Source: Sphingomonas sp. PAMC 26621
Lineage (GTDB): Bacteria; Pseudomonadota; Alphaproteobacteria; Sphingomonadales; Sphingomonadaceae
Direction: 5' to 3'
DNA: 64,000 nucleotides
NCBI RefSeq assembly: GCF_000251145.1
Contig: NZ_AIDW01000015.1
Location: 236,462-300,461, forward strand
The notes under the pieces are model-generated. The model ran no database searches and was not told the DNA's origin. It was given only the letters and a program-made list of their open reading frames with translations. Below, one piece after another: positions 26,861 to 35,715 of the stretch. Every line of letters starts with the position of its first letter. Position 1 is the first letter of the stretch. A program made the translations under genes and the position numbers.

Positions 26861-27338
26861 GTCGCCTCGATCCGTCTTTCCTTATTTACCAGCCTTGTAA
26901 GAACGCTGCCGCGCCGTCGGGAAGGTGCTTGCCGCATTACTTTCCACCGACATGAATGAATGACTGAAGTTGGGGAGCCGCAAACGACCTGCCGATGTCC
27001 GGGTGTGGGTCGTCGCTGCCGCGGCAGGTGTCGACCAACATGCGTCGTTCCGAACCGCTGGAGCGAATGACCGCTCACGCCGGAAGCGGCCATTGTTAGT
27101 GATGATAGTTCCCCGGCAGTTAGCGACGCTGGGTTCATCCCGTCGTTGCAACCGCTCCGGCAAACGAAGCTCCGTTCGTTCAGAATCCAGATGCTTTTCG
27201 CGCCCGTGCGTTGAGCTTAAGCGCGACGCCATCGAGATCGGCTCGGGTAAAAGCTCGCGCTACAAGCCGCCAGCGCGGTGAAAGGAAATAAGCAAGCCAA
27301 ACCTACTAGCAAACGAGAAGGTTGGCGCACCAGCAGTA
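26861..27338. other. Gene-free stretch with repeat fragment
   Basis: Nearly 480 bases without a believable gene. A piece at 26962-26976 (GACTGAAGTTGGGGA) matches the dispersed repeat seen at 20872 and 35504. The remainder shows only short frames with no recognisable pattern. Confidence 0.45.
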
Positions 27339-27938
27339 TCATATCTCGCCAGGACTGTCTGCTCGTTGCACCCGAAGTTTTGCATTGTCTTGCAGGACTT
27401 TAGTCAACAGCGTCTTTGCATCTGGAGTCAGGCGTTTCTCGCCGAGCGTCAAGATGGCGAGCTCGGTGAAGTTCATTGCGCGGCGGCAACCGTCGAAGAA
27501 GCAGCGAAGCATGTAGCCCAGAATTTCAGCTGAAAATCGGCTGGCTTCTCCCGAAGCCGGATCGAGTGCGGCGATCAGGTCCTGAGCATTGGCGCTATCG
27601 ACCGCGTGGCTTGCGACGATGTGATCTAACAGCGCGTTGGTAAGCGGTCGATGGAGGTCAGGTTCGAACATCTCGTGTAGCAGCATCGTTCCGCCGTGCT
27701 CGTACAAGTCAATCAATCTAGAAAGCTTTTCGCAAAGCATGATACTTTGGGCCAATGACGGTCTAGTCGGCAACGCATCGGCGCACGCCTCGAGCAGGTC
27801 GCAAAGCGTGTCGAGTTTCCAATGCCCGGCGAGCAAGCGGACGAGGTCCAATTCGTTGATGACGTGCCGGCGACGGCGCAGTGCGACGACATTGCCCGGC
27901 AGATTGGCGTTGCCCTTGTTACTGTCGCCGTCCGTCAC
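27339..27938 (-). CDS. Uncharacterised helical protein beside the Fnr-type regulator
   Basis: A 199-residue, apparently cytosolic protein without signal or membrane segment. It looks mostly alpha-helical (INELDLVRLLAGHWKLDTLCDLLEA is split by short loops; FSAEILGYMLRCFFDGC). Scattered His and acidic residues (LHEMFEPDLHRPL, then HIVASHAVD) recall four-helix metal or oxygen-binding proteins, but I cannot assign a hemerythrin motif. I do not recognise the family. It lies downstream of the Fnr-type gene in the same direction, separated by about 190 bases. Confidence 0.6.
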   Translation of the reverse strand: MTDGDSNKGNANLPGNVVALRRRRHVINELDLVRLLAGHWKLDTLCDLLEACADALPTRPSLAQSIMLCEKLSRLIDLYEHGGTMLLHEMFEPDLHRPLTNALLDHIVASHAVDSANAQDLIAALDPASGEASRFSAEILGYMLRCFFDGCRRAMNFTELAILTLGEKRLTPDAKTLLTKVLQDNAKLRVQRADSPGEI

Positions 27939-28131
27939 TCCAGGCTCCTACTGAGCGTCGGCTCTGCGCTCCAAGCTACGGAGCGCCATTGATCGTCATC
28001 AAACCAGTGCGATTTTTGGAGGTGTCCCATCAATGTCGACGGATTCAGGAACGCTAACGTTCTTGTCGGCTGGCACATTTGCTCAGCAGCGGGCTCCGAT
28101 AAACCGAGGTCCGACACTACCGGGGACGAGG

Positions 28132-28842
28132 CTAAGCGGCGACCGCCCGCGATTCCAGTCCGTCCGAGTCCGCAATCGTGATCGCGCGTCCGCCGGGCAG
28201 CCGAATAATACCGGCCGCCTTCAAATGGGTCATCTGCCGACTGACCGTTTCGATCGTAAGACCCAGAATGTCTGCGATCTGTCCCCGCGACAGAGGCAAA
28301 TCGAAGGTGACCGGTGCATCGTCCGTCGCCCTGCATCCGCTGGAGGCTGCGCGCGAAGTCATGTCCACTAGAAAACCGGCGACCTTTTCCGCGGCCGATG
28401 TCCGGGCAAGCGTCAACATCTGTCGACGGGAGGTATTTAGGGCCGCCAGCGTGCGCTGCAGGAGTAACCGCTCCATTCCAGCGTGATCTGTTAACACCCG
28501 TTCGAACGCGCTGCGCGGGAACACGCATAACTCGGCGTTCGTCAGGGCGGTAATCGTGAAGTCGGCACGGCCTGCGTAGGGTTGCCCGACAAAGTCGGCC
28601 GGGTAGAGCAGGCCGACGATCTGTTCGCGACCATCCGCAGTGTAGGCGACCAGCTTGAGCACCCCGGATAGTAGATTGGCGCAGATAATGCTCTCATCAC
28701 CGGCCCAGATCACGGTTTCACCGCGATTAATGCTTTTCTTATGACCGATATTTTCCAAAGCGGACGGCTCGTTGTTCATCACACTGCCGCAGATTGTTGC
28801 GTCGCGTACCGTACAATCCGAGCAGATGGTCGTGCCGAGCAT
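28132..28842 (-). CDS. Crp/Fnr-family regulator with Fnr-like cysteine cluster
   Basis: A 236-residue regulator. Cys7, Cys10 and Cys18 lie in a cluster at the N-terminus and Cys54 sits in SIICANLLSG. This four-cysteine arrangement matches the oxygen-labile 4Fe-4S cluster of Fnr proteins. A cyclic-nucleotide-binding-like fold follows (YPADFVGQPYAGRADF). The C-terminal HTH (RGQIADILGLTIETVSRQM) has the ExxSR recognition pattern that reads TTGAT-N4-ATCAA sites. It would sense oxygen and switch respiration genes. The quinol oxidase operon downstream, with a matching site before cyoA, is a likely target. A perfect inverted repeat lies directly before the start codon. Confidence 0.88.
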   Translation of the reverse strand: MLGTTICSDCTVRDATICGSVMNNEPSALENIGHKKSINRGETVIWAGDESIICANLLSGVLKLVAYTADGREQIVGLLYPADFVGQPYAGRADFTITALTNAELCVFPRSAFERVLTDHAGMERLLLQRTLAALNTSRRQMLTLARTSAAEKVAGFLVDMTSRAASSGCRATDDAPVTFDLPLSRGQIADILGLTIETVSRQMTHLKAAGIIRLPGGRAITIADSDGLESRAVAA

Positions 28843-28845
28843 ATG

Positions 28846-28870
28846 ATTATCTATACCTAAGATAGATAAT
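28846..28870. promoter_or_regulatory. Perfect inverted repeat at the start of the Fnr-type gene
   Basis: ATTATCTAT and ATAGATAAT are exact 9-base complementary arms around a 7-base loop, ending three bases before the regulator's start codon. It covers the place of the ribosome site, where no good Shine-Dalgarno is visible. It could be an operator for autoregulation or an mRNA hairpin. It does not match the Fnr consensus. Confidence 0.65.
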
Positions 28871-29256
28871 AACTGAGCATCAATTCGGCAGAACTACGTA
28901 AAGACCACAGGTACGCAGGGTCGTGAAAGGCCTCTCGGCAGAAGCTGCTAGGGGCAAATGCTACGAGGCGCGAAGCATCGGCGGTACAAGCAAATGCCTC
29001 TTTTTGACGACCAGATCCGCATCCAGCCATAACCCCGTCAGAAGGTCAGCTGCGCGTACGAAGCGTTACGGCGGCATCAGGCCATGCGCGTGATGCCGAG
29101 GCGAGTTCGGTCGCGATCGTCCGTTTCCATACACGACGACCTCCTTGCCAGAGGCTGATGCATACACACATCAGCATCGAAATCAGGCTTAAGGCACTGA
29201 GTCGTACCCCCCACATCGCCGCGGGCGAACCACCCTCGACCGACGGTCGCCCTGTC
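28871..29256. other. Gene-poor stretch, possible tiny membrane protein
   Basis: Between the Fnr-type gene and cyoD I see no firm gene. On the reverse strand a frame ending at 29046 could encode about 56 residues from the ATG at 29216. Its hydrophobic start (VRLSALSLISMLMCVCISLW) could be a membrane helix followed by a basic stretch. There is no homology I recognise, and the frame may be chance. Confidence 0.3.
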
Positions 29257-29640
29257 TCAGTGCACTGGAAGCACGCCGCCACCGGGCATTGGCATTGGCA
29301 TCATGTTCGCGTTCAGGTGATACATCACCCAGATCGACCCAGCGACGGTCAAGACAACGATCACCGTGGTGAAGAGGAACGCCAGCAACGTCCAACCCCC
29401 TTCGGATCGCGTGTCGAGGTGCAGGAAGCAGAGCACGTGAACGATGATCTGGGCGAACCCCATGGCGAAGATCAGCGCTGCCGTCGTCTGCGCATCGTGC
29501 AGCACCCCGGACATCACCAGCCAGAACGGCACCGCCGTCAGGATGATCGAGAGGATCGTTCCGATGCGATAGCCACGCTGGCTGTGGCCGGGCTCGCCAT
29601 GGCTGTGTGCGGCGTCTTGCGCGATCGAGGGTTGGCTCAC
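29257..29640 (-). CDS. cyoD: Cytochrome bo3 quinol oxidase subunit IV
   Basis: About 127 residues from a GTG whose last bases overlap the cyoC stop (GTGA), with GGAG upstream. Three membrane helices are visible (IGTILSIILTAVPFWLVM; IFAMGFAQIIVHVLCFLHL; FLFTTVIVVLTVAGSIWVMY), as in CyoD. The subunit helps assemble the oxidase and has no redox centre. A His-rich N-tail and Met/Pro tail are unremarkable. It is the last gene of the cyoABCD operon; no cyoE (heme O synthase) follows it. Confidence 0.93.
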   Translation of the reverse strand: MSQPSIAQDAAHSHGEPGHSQRGYRIGTILSIILTAVPFWLVMSGVLHDAQTTAALIFAMGFAQIIVHVLCFLHLDTRSEGGWTLLAFLFTTVIVVLTVAGSIWVMYHLNANMMPMPMPGGGVLPVH

Positions 29641-30272
29641 CGGAGGACTCCAAACAGATAAACGAAGGTGAAGACACCGATCCAGATGATGTCGAGGAAA
29701 TGCCAGAACATCGACAGGCAGATCAGCCGGCGCTTCATCGGCTGGCTCAGGCCGTGCTGTCCAAGCTGGACGAGCAAGACCGCGATCCAGATCAGCCCGA
29801 CGGTAACGTGCGCGCCATGCGTGCCCACGAGCGTGAAAAAGGCGGAAAGGAACGCGCTCCGCTGCGGTACGGCCCCTTGCGCGAAGAGCTGCGAGAATTC
29901 GTACAGCTCTACGCATACAAAGGCTGCGCCGAGCAGGCCGGTGACGGCAAGCCAGAAGCGCGTCGGGTTGAGCCGTCCGGCCTCCATGTGCGGCATCGCT
30001 TGGCCGAAGGTGATCGACGACGCCAGCAGCAAGGCGGTGTTGAGCGCGACGAGCGGCAGCTCGAAGATTTCGTGCGGCATTGGCCCGCCAGCATAGTTGG
30101 TTCGTACCACCCCGAACATCGCGAACAAGGACGCGAAGATCAGCGCGTCGCTCATCAGATAGATCCAGAAGCCGATCACGGTGGCACCGTTGCCACCATG
30201 ATCGTGATCCTCGTCTTCGGGCAGGTGCCAGATCGGGGGGGCGTTGCCATCGGTGTGGGCGTGGTCAGTCAT
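29637..30272 (-). CDS. cyoC: Cytochrome bo3 quinol oxidase subunit III
   Basis: A 211-residue membrane protein with five helices and family landmarks (WIYLMSDALIFASLFAMF, then GTHGAHVTVGLIWI and MFWHFLDIIWIGVFTFVYL). It starts with a His/Asp-rich tail. Subunit III stabilises the catalytic subunit and lines the oxygen channel. The stop overlaps cyoD and the gene follows cyoB by one base, so the operon is tightly coupled. Confidence 0.95.
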   Translation of the reverse strand: MTDHAHTDGNAPPIWHLPEDEDHDHGGNGATVIGFWIYLMSDALIFASLFAMFGVVRTNYAGGPMPHEIFELPLVALNTALLLASSITFGQAMPHMEAGRLNPTRFWLAVTGLLGAAFVCVELYEFSQLFAQGAVPQRSAFLSAFFTLVGTHGAHVTVGLIWIAVLLVQLGQHGLSQPMKRRLICLSMFWHFLDIIWIGVFTFVYLFGVLR

Positions 30273-30273
30273 G

Positions 30274-32268
30274 TCAGGCTCCCACGACCGGCTGGTGGCG
30301 CGCGTTTTCCGTCAGCGCGACCTCCTCGGCCGGAATGAAATAGTCGCGCTTCATATTGAACGTGTGCGCCACCGCGACGACGATCAGCCCGGCAAAGCTC
30401 AATGCGGCGAGCCACCACATGTACCACACCATGCCAAAGCCGAGGCTTAGCGCGAGGCCGGCCAAGATGATGCCCGCCCCTGTGTTGCGCGGCATGTGGA
30501 TCGGGCGATAGCCCCCGGCGGGCCGCTCATAACCGCGACTTTTCATGTCATACCACGCGTCGAGATCGTGGATCATCGGCGTGAAGGCGAAATTATACGC
30601 CGGCGGCGGCGAACTGGTCGACCATTCGAGCGTCCGGCCATCCCATGGATCGCCCGTCAGGTCGCGCAACTGATCGCGCTTTACGAAACCCATCACGATG
30701 CTCATCACAAAGCCGAGAATACCGACGAGGATGATGAGCGCGCCGATCGCGGCGATCACGAAATACGGCTGAAGTGTCGGATCGTCGAAATGGTTCACGC
30801 GGCGCGTGGTGCCCATCAGCCCGACGACGTAGATCGGCGTCCACGCGACCCAATAGCCGATCACCCAGCCCCAGAACGCGACCTTGCCCCAGAATTCGTC
30901 GAGCTTGAAGCCGAACGCCTTGGGGAACCAATAGACCATCCCGGCGAACAGGCCGAACACCACCCCGCCGATGATCACATTGTGGAAATGCGCCACCAGG
31001 AACAGCGAGTTATGCAACACGAAATCGGCGGGCGGGATCGCCAGCAGCACACCGGTCATCCCGCCGACCACGAAGGTCAGCATGAACGCCACCACCCACA
31101 TCATCGGCAGTTCGAAACGGATGTCGCCGCGGTACATCGTGAATAGCCAGTTGAAGATTTTGGCCCCGGTCGGGATCGCGATGACCATCGTGGCGATGCC
31201 GAAGAAGCTGTTGACGCTCGGCCCCGCGCCCATCGTGAAGAAATGGTGCAGCCAGACGAGATACGACAGGATCGTGATCACGATGGTCGCGTAGACCATC
31301 GACGAATAACCGAAGAGGCGCTTGCCGGTGAAGGTCGAGGTGATTTCGGAATAGATGCCAAATGCCGGAAGGACCAGCACATAGACCTCGGGATGGCCCC
31401 AGATCCACACCATGTTCCAATACATCATCGGCGAACCGCCGAGCTCGTTGGTGAAGAAGTGCGTGCCGACATAGCGATCGAGCATGAGCAGGAAGAAGGC
31501 CGCAGTCAGCGCCGGGAAGATGGCGACGGCGAGCACGTTCGAGCAGAATGCAGTCCAGCAGAACACCGGCATTTTCATCATCGTCATGCCGGGCGCGCGC
31601 ATCTTGATCACCGTCGCGACCATGTTGATCGCCGACAGCGTGGTCCCCACGCCGGCGATCTGGAGCGACCACAGGTAATAATCGACCCCGGTTTCGGGGC
31701 TGTAGGCCAGCCCGGCGAGCGGTGCATAGGATAGCCAGCCGGTGCTCGCGAACTCGCCGACGAACAGCGAAATCATTACCAGTATCGCGCCTGCAGCGGT
31801 CAGCCAGAAACTGAGATTATTCAGGAACGGAAATGCCACGTCGCGCGCGCCGATCTGCAACGGCATCACGAAGTTGACCAGTCCGACCACCAGCGGGATG
31901 GCGACGAAGAAGATCATGATCGTACCATGCGCGGTGAAGATCTGATCGTAGTGATGCGCCTCCAGATACCCCTGGTTGGCACCGAACGCGATCGCCTGTT
32001 GCGCGCGCATCATCAGCGCATCGGAAAAGCCGCGCAGCAACATGATGATGCCGAGGATGATGTACATGATGCCGATCCGCTTGTGATCGACGCTGGTGAA
32101 CCACTCGGTCCACAGATACCCCCACAGCCGGAAGTACGTCACCGCGCCGACGAGCCCGGCGCCGAGCAGGCAGACGACGACGAACGTCGTCAAGAGGATC
32201 GGCTCGTGCAGGGGAAAGGATTCCCATGTGAGGCGCCCGAAGATCGATTTGAGAAGCTGTTCGCTCAT
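30274..32268 (-). CDS. cyoB: Cytochrome bo3 quinol oxidase subunit I
   Basis: A 664-residue subunit of normal length. Ligands are visible: His in [11 protein letters not shown] (low-spin heme), the CuB His and cross-linked Tyr in [19 protein letters not shown], the two CuB His in [11 protein letters not shown], and the HxH in [12 protein letters not shown] for heme binding. It reduces oxygen to water with electrons from ubiquinol and pumps protons across the inner membrane. Transcription is leftward from cyoA. Confidence 0.97.
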   Translation of the reverse strand: MSEQLLKSIFGRLTWESFPLHEPILLTTFVVVCLLGAGLVGAVTYFRLWGYLWTEWFTSVDHKRIGIMYIILGIIMLLRGFSDALMMRAQQAIAFGANQGYLEAHHYDQIFTAHGTIMIFFVAIPLVVGLVNFVMPLQIGARDVAFPFLNNLSFWLTAAGAILVMISLFVGEFASTGWLSYAPLAGLAYSPETGVDYYLWSLQIAGVGTTLSAINMVATVIKMRAPGMTMMKMPVFCWTAFCSNVLAVAIFPALTAAFFLLMLDRYVGTHFFTNELGGSPMMYWNMVWIWGHPEVYVLVLPAFGIYSEITSTFTGKRLFGYSSMVYATIVITILSYLVWLHHFFTMGAGPSVNSFFGIATMVIAIPTGAKIFNWLFTMYRGDIRFELPMMWVVAFMLTFVVGGMTGVLLAIPPADFVLHNSLFLVAHFHNVIIGGVVFGLFAGMVYWFPKAFGFKLDEFWGKVAFWGWVIGYWVAWTPIYVVGLMGTTRRVNHFDDPTLQPYFVIAAIGALIILVGILGFVMSIVMGFVKRDQLRDLTGDPWDGRTLEWSTSSPPPAYNFAFTPMIHDLDAWYDMKSRGYERPAGGYRPIHMPRNTGAGIILAGLALSLGFGMVWYMWWLAALSFAGLIVVAVAHTFNMKRDYFIPAEEVALTENARHQPVVGA

Positions 32269-32288
32269 GAGTGTCCCGATTCTGGGGA

Positions 32289-33440
32289 TCAGACCCGCAC
32301 GGTGCGAAGCGCACCGGGGGCGAGGGAGGGCTGCGTGGCGGACAGGTCGCGATTGCGCGGATCGCCTTGCTTGCGTTCACCGGGCGCGCCGGGCTTGGCC
32401 GGCTTGGTGACATTGGGGCCCGTGCCCTTGTCCTTGGGCGCCTTGAAGATCGCAGGCGTCGGCGTGTCACCATGGAGCGGCGCGGCGCTGCGGCCGGGCA
32501 CATCGCCCCGGCTGCGCGCCATGTCGCGGCGCATCACGTCGATCGTACACGGCGTGCCGGGGGCGACGCAGCGGTTGACGACCCGGTCGAACAAGCCGGG
32601 CATGACCGAGCCGAAATGCAACACCGGCACCTTGATGCTGGGTTTCTCAAGCGCGCCATAATTGGTCGGCGCGAGCATCCCCTGGTTGCTGGCCTTCACC
32701 TGCGTCACCCAGCGGTTGAAATCGCCCGGTGTCATGCCGCGCAGCTTGAAGCGCATGTCGGTATGGCCCCGCCCGGTATAATTGCCCGAATACCCCCAGC
32801 TCTCGCCGGGCGCGTTGAGCACCGCATTCAATACCGACTGCATGCCGGGCATGGCGTAGATCATGCCCGCCATGGTCGGCGCGTAGAAGGTGCTGAACTG
32901 GCTCGTCGAGGTGATCGAGAAGTGCACCGGCACATCCACCGGCAAGGCCAGTTCGTTGACCGTCGCGATGCCCTGTTCAGGATAGATGAACAGCCATTTC
33001 CAGTCGAGCGCGACAACCTGTACCTCGAGTGGCTTGGTGTTCGGCGCGATCGGCTTGCCCGCAGCAAGCCGATCCAGCGGCCGGAAAGGATCCAGCAAGT
33101 GGGTACTGGTCCACGTCACGACGCTAAGCGCGATGATGATCAGCAGCGGGCACGCCCAGATCACCAGCTCTAGCGTGGTCGAATGATCGAACGTGGGATC
33201 GTAGACCTTGTTCGGGTTGCCGCGCCGATAGCGCCAGGCGAACAGCACGGTCAGCACCATCACCGGCACGATGATTAACAACATAATCCCGGTGGCAAAC
33301 AGGATCAGATTGCGTTGCTGGACGGCGATGTCGCCGGTCGGATTCATGACCACCATGTGGCAGCCGCCAAGCAATGCAGGCAGCGCCAGTAGGGGAAGGC
33401 GCAAGGCCCTTCGGATACGATCGGATCTTGGTCTGCCCAT
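32289..33440 (-). CDS. cyoA: Cytochrome bo3 quinol oxidase subunit II
   Basis: A 383-residue lipoprotein subunit with signal [13 protein letters not shown] (lipobox) and two membrane helices ([37 protein letters not shown]). The periplasmic cupredoxin domain ([20 protein letters not shown], then [18 protein letters not shown]) lacks the CuA ligands, as expected for quinol rather than cytochrome c oxidases. It has about 60 residues more than E. coli CyoA, mostly a basic Pro/Lys-rich tail ([19 protein letters not shown]). Promoter region holds a candidate Fnr site; the MFS gene is divergent. Confidence 0.95.
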   Translation of the reverse strand: MGRPRSDRIRRALRLPLLALPALLGGCHMVVMNPTGDIAVQQRNLILFATGIMLLIIVPVMVLTVLFAWRYRRGNPNKVYDPTFDHSTTLELVIWACPLLIIIALSVVTWTSTHLLDPFRPLDRLAAGKPIAPNTKPLEVQVVALDWKWLFIYPEQGIATVNELALPVDVPVHFSITSTSQFSTFYAPTMAGMIYAMPGMQSVLNAVLNAPGESWGYSGNYTGRGHTDMRFKLRGMTPGDFNRWVTQVKASNQGMLAPTNYGALEKPSIKVPVLHFGSVMPGLFDRVVNRCVAPGTPCTIDVMRRDMARSRGDVPGRSAAPLHGDTPTPAIFKAPKDKGTGPNVTKPAKPGAPGERKQGDPRNRDLSATQPSLAPGALRTVRV

Positions 33441-33474
33441 ATCGGGCGTCTAGCCGCGGATCGACTGTCGAACT

Positions 33475-33488
33475 TTGTCCGCGATCAA
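33475..33488 (-). promoter_or_regulatory. Candidate Fnr/Anr site upstream of cyoA
   Basis: TTGTCCGCGATCAA matches the Fnr consensus TTGAT-N4-ATCAA at eight of ten defined positions and is partly palindromic. It lies about 35 bases upstream of the cyoA start codon, which would suit repression or fine control by the Fnr-type regulator 4.6 kb away. It may also act on the divergent MFS gene. Confidence 0.45.
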
Positions 33489-33596
33489 AGTTTTGCGGTT
33501 TCTCGGTCGCTATACAGGGTCATCGGCATTGCTGATCGAAGACGACGTGCCGGCACAGTCGCTGCCAACACGACTGAGCAGATAGGACCGAACGCG

Positions 33597-34946
33597 ATGG
33601 TAGCCACGACACTGGGCGCAGGGAATTCGACCCCCTTGGAGCGCGATGCGCAGCTGATCAACGCGCGCGGACATCAGATCCGACCGGGCGATATCGCTGT
33701 CGGCGTGATCATCGGGCGATCATCGGAATTCTTCGACTTCTTTGTCTTTGCGATCGCTTCGGTGCTGGTTTTTCCTTCAGTTATCTTCCCCTATGTCGAT
33801 GCTCTAACGGGCACGCTCTATTCCTTCGCAGTCTTCGCGCTTGCCTTCATCGCGCGGCCGATCGGCGCGCTCGCCTTCATTTGGATCGACCGCAAGCACG
33901 GCCGTGGCGTCAAACTGACGGCAGCGCTGTTCCTGCTCGGCGGATCGACCGCTGCGATCGCGTTCGTGCCCAGTCACGCGCAGGCCGGCGGCTGGGCTGT
34001 CGTCCTGCTGGCGCTGTTCCGCATCGGACAGGGCTTCGCGCTCGGCGGCACCTGGGACGGCCTTCCGGCGCTGCTGTCGCTCAACGCGCCCTCGGGGCGC
34101 CGCGGCTGGTTCGCGATGATCCCGCAACTCGGTGCGCCCGTAGGACTGTTCGTGGCCACCGCGGTCTTCGCGTATCTGCTGAGCGCGCTCAGCACCCCCG
34201 ATTTCCTCGATTGGGGCTGGCGCTTTCCCTTCTTCGTCGCCTTTGTCATCAACGTTGTGGCGCTGTTCGCGCGGCTGCGCCTGATTTCGACCCTGGAATT
34301 CAAACAGCTCTTCGAAACCCGCGAGCTTCAGCCATCGTCGCTTCCCGCGCTGGTTCGCGAAGAAGGGCGGACGGTCGTGCTCGGGGCATTCGCGCCACTG
34401 GCGAGCTTCGCGCTGTTCCACCTCGTCACCGTGTTCCCGCTATCGTGGTTCGTGCTTACCTCGGGGGAGCCGCCGGCGCGTTTCCTGGTGATCGAGCTGG
34501 TAGGCGCAGTGGTCTGTCTCATCGCGGTAACGCTGTCTGGCGTCATCGCCGACCGCGTTGGCCGCCGGACCTTGCTCGGCGTCTCAGCCGCGCTGATCGC
34601 AGGCTATAGCGGATTTGCACCGCAACTGCTCGGCCAGGGCCCGGCGGGCGAATGGGCGTACATGATGCTGGGCTTCGTTCTGCTAGGGCTGTCGTTCGGC
34701 CAGTCGTCGGGCGCGGTCAATGGCAACTTCTCCCCCAAGCACCGCTATACCGGCGCGGGCACGACCGCGACCGCATCCTGGTTCATCGGCGCTGCCTTCG
34801 CGCCGCTGGCAGCGCTATTTCTGGCAAGCACGTTCGGATTGATTTGGGTCGGCGCCTATCTGTTGTCGGGAGCACTCTGCACGCTTGCAGCGCTTGCGCT
34901 GAACCACGATTGGGCACGCAAACATCCCGCCGAGACGGCGCAATAG
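33597..34946 (+). CDS. MFS transporter of the MHS (proline/betaine or citrate-like) group
   Basis: A 449-residue protein with about 12 membrane helices. Recognisable points are the first helix region (GVIIGRSSEFFDFFVFAIA), the loop WIDRKHGRGVKLT, the RIGQGFALGGTWDGLPAL segment and the second-half loop ADRVGRRTLLG. These fit the metabolite:H+ symporter group that takes up osmolytes or organic acids. The substrate is unknown. Divergent from cyoA with about 156 bases between them. Confidence 0.88.
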   Translation: MVATTLGAGNSTPLERDAQLINARGHQIRPGDIAVGVIIGRSSEFFDFFVFAIASVLVFPSVIFPYVDALTGTLYSFAVFALAFIARPIGALAFIWIDRKHGRGVKLTAALFLLGGSTAAIAFVPSHAQAGGWAVVLLALFRIGQGFALGGTWDGLPALLSLNAPSGRRGWFAMIPQLGAPVGLFVATAVFAYLLSALSTPDFLDWGWRFPFFVAFVINVVALFARLRLISTLEFKQLFETRELQPSSLPALVREEGRTVVLGAFAPLASFALFHLVTVFPLSWFVLTSGEPPARFLVIELVGAVVCLIAVTLSGVIADRVGRRTLLGVSAALIAGYSGFAPQLLGQGPAGEWAYMMLGFVLLGLSFGQSSGAVNGNFSPKHRYTGAGTTATASWFIGAAFAPLAALFLASTFGLIWVGAYLLSGALCTLAALALNHDWARKHPAETAQ

Positions 34947-35715
34947 TTTCGGAAGGGGCAATTTGGTCCGAGCATGACATGACTGCGAAATGAAAGCGGT
35001 TGAAGTGCCTCGCATACGGACTGCGGATTAAGCTGAGCAGCCCCCATTGAGCAGTCCAAATAAGGGGCGGTACATTGAACGGACGGGGGTATCCGCCAAG
35101 CACCGTCAGGCCCGCTGAAATGACGCAAAACAAATGTTTGTCGACGCAGCACACCTGAAATTCTGGAGCATTGCGGCGCGCGCGAGGGCGTACGTGCTCC
35201 ACGTTTAATCTATTGTCCGAGATACCCTGTTGGATTGAGAAAGTGCGCGACAGCTTCAGAGGCGAGGTTTTTCGTCAGGTGAGCAACGGCTGCTCGTTTG
35301 GCGTGAGATCCCATCCCCGCAAAGTCGCTACCGTACAGGCTGAATCGTTGCCCCGCCGATCTCTGAAGCCCCCCGAGTGGCCAGTTTATCCGAAACCCGA
35401 CGTTTACGGCCGATTTCCCGAACGGCGGATTTGTCCCACTTTCTGCTTTTCAATGCTTCCTTCAGCGGCTGCTCGAACAACCGTCTGGCTAACCTTTACG
35501 AGCGACTGAAGTTGGGAACACCCGGGAGGGCGTTGAACGGCGACTCATCTGTCTCGCCGGACCCAAGCGGCCGCGCCACTGACGCCCAAGAGCGGACCCA
35601 AGGCTAGGACCAGTGCCAAAGCACCGGCCCACCGACGTGTGACGTCAAACGACCGCACCTCTGGTTCGTTTACGCACCAAAACCGTCCGTAAAGCGCTCA
35701 GTTCCGAGCTTTATC
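34947..35715. other. Gene-free stretch with dispersed repeats
   Basis: Nearly 770 bases without a believable gene. Two repeat motifs recur elsewhere: CGGTACATTGAACGGAC at 35068-35084 (compare 7822) and GACTGAAGTTGGGAAC at 35504-35519 (compare 26962). The stretch looks like decayed mobile or repeat DNA between the MFS and receptor genes. Confidence 0.5.
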
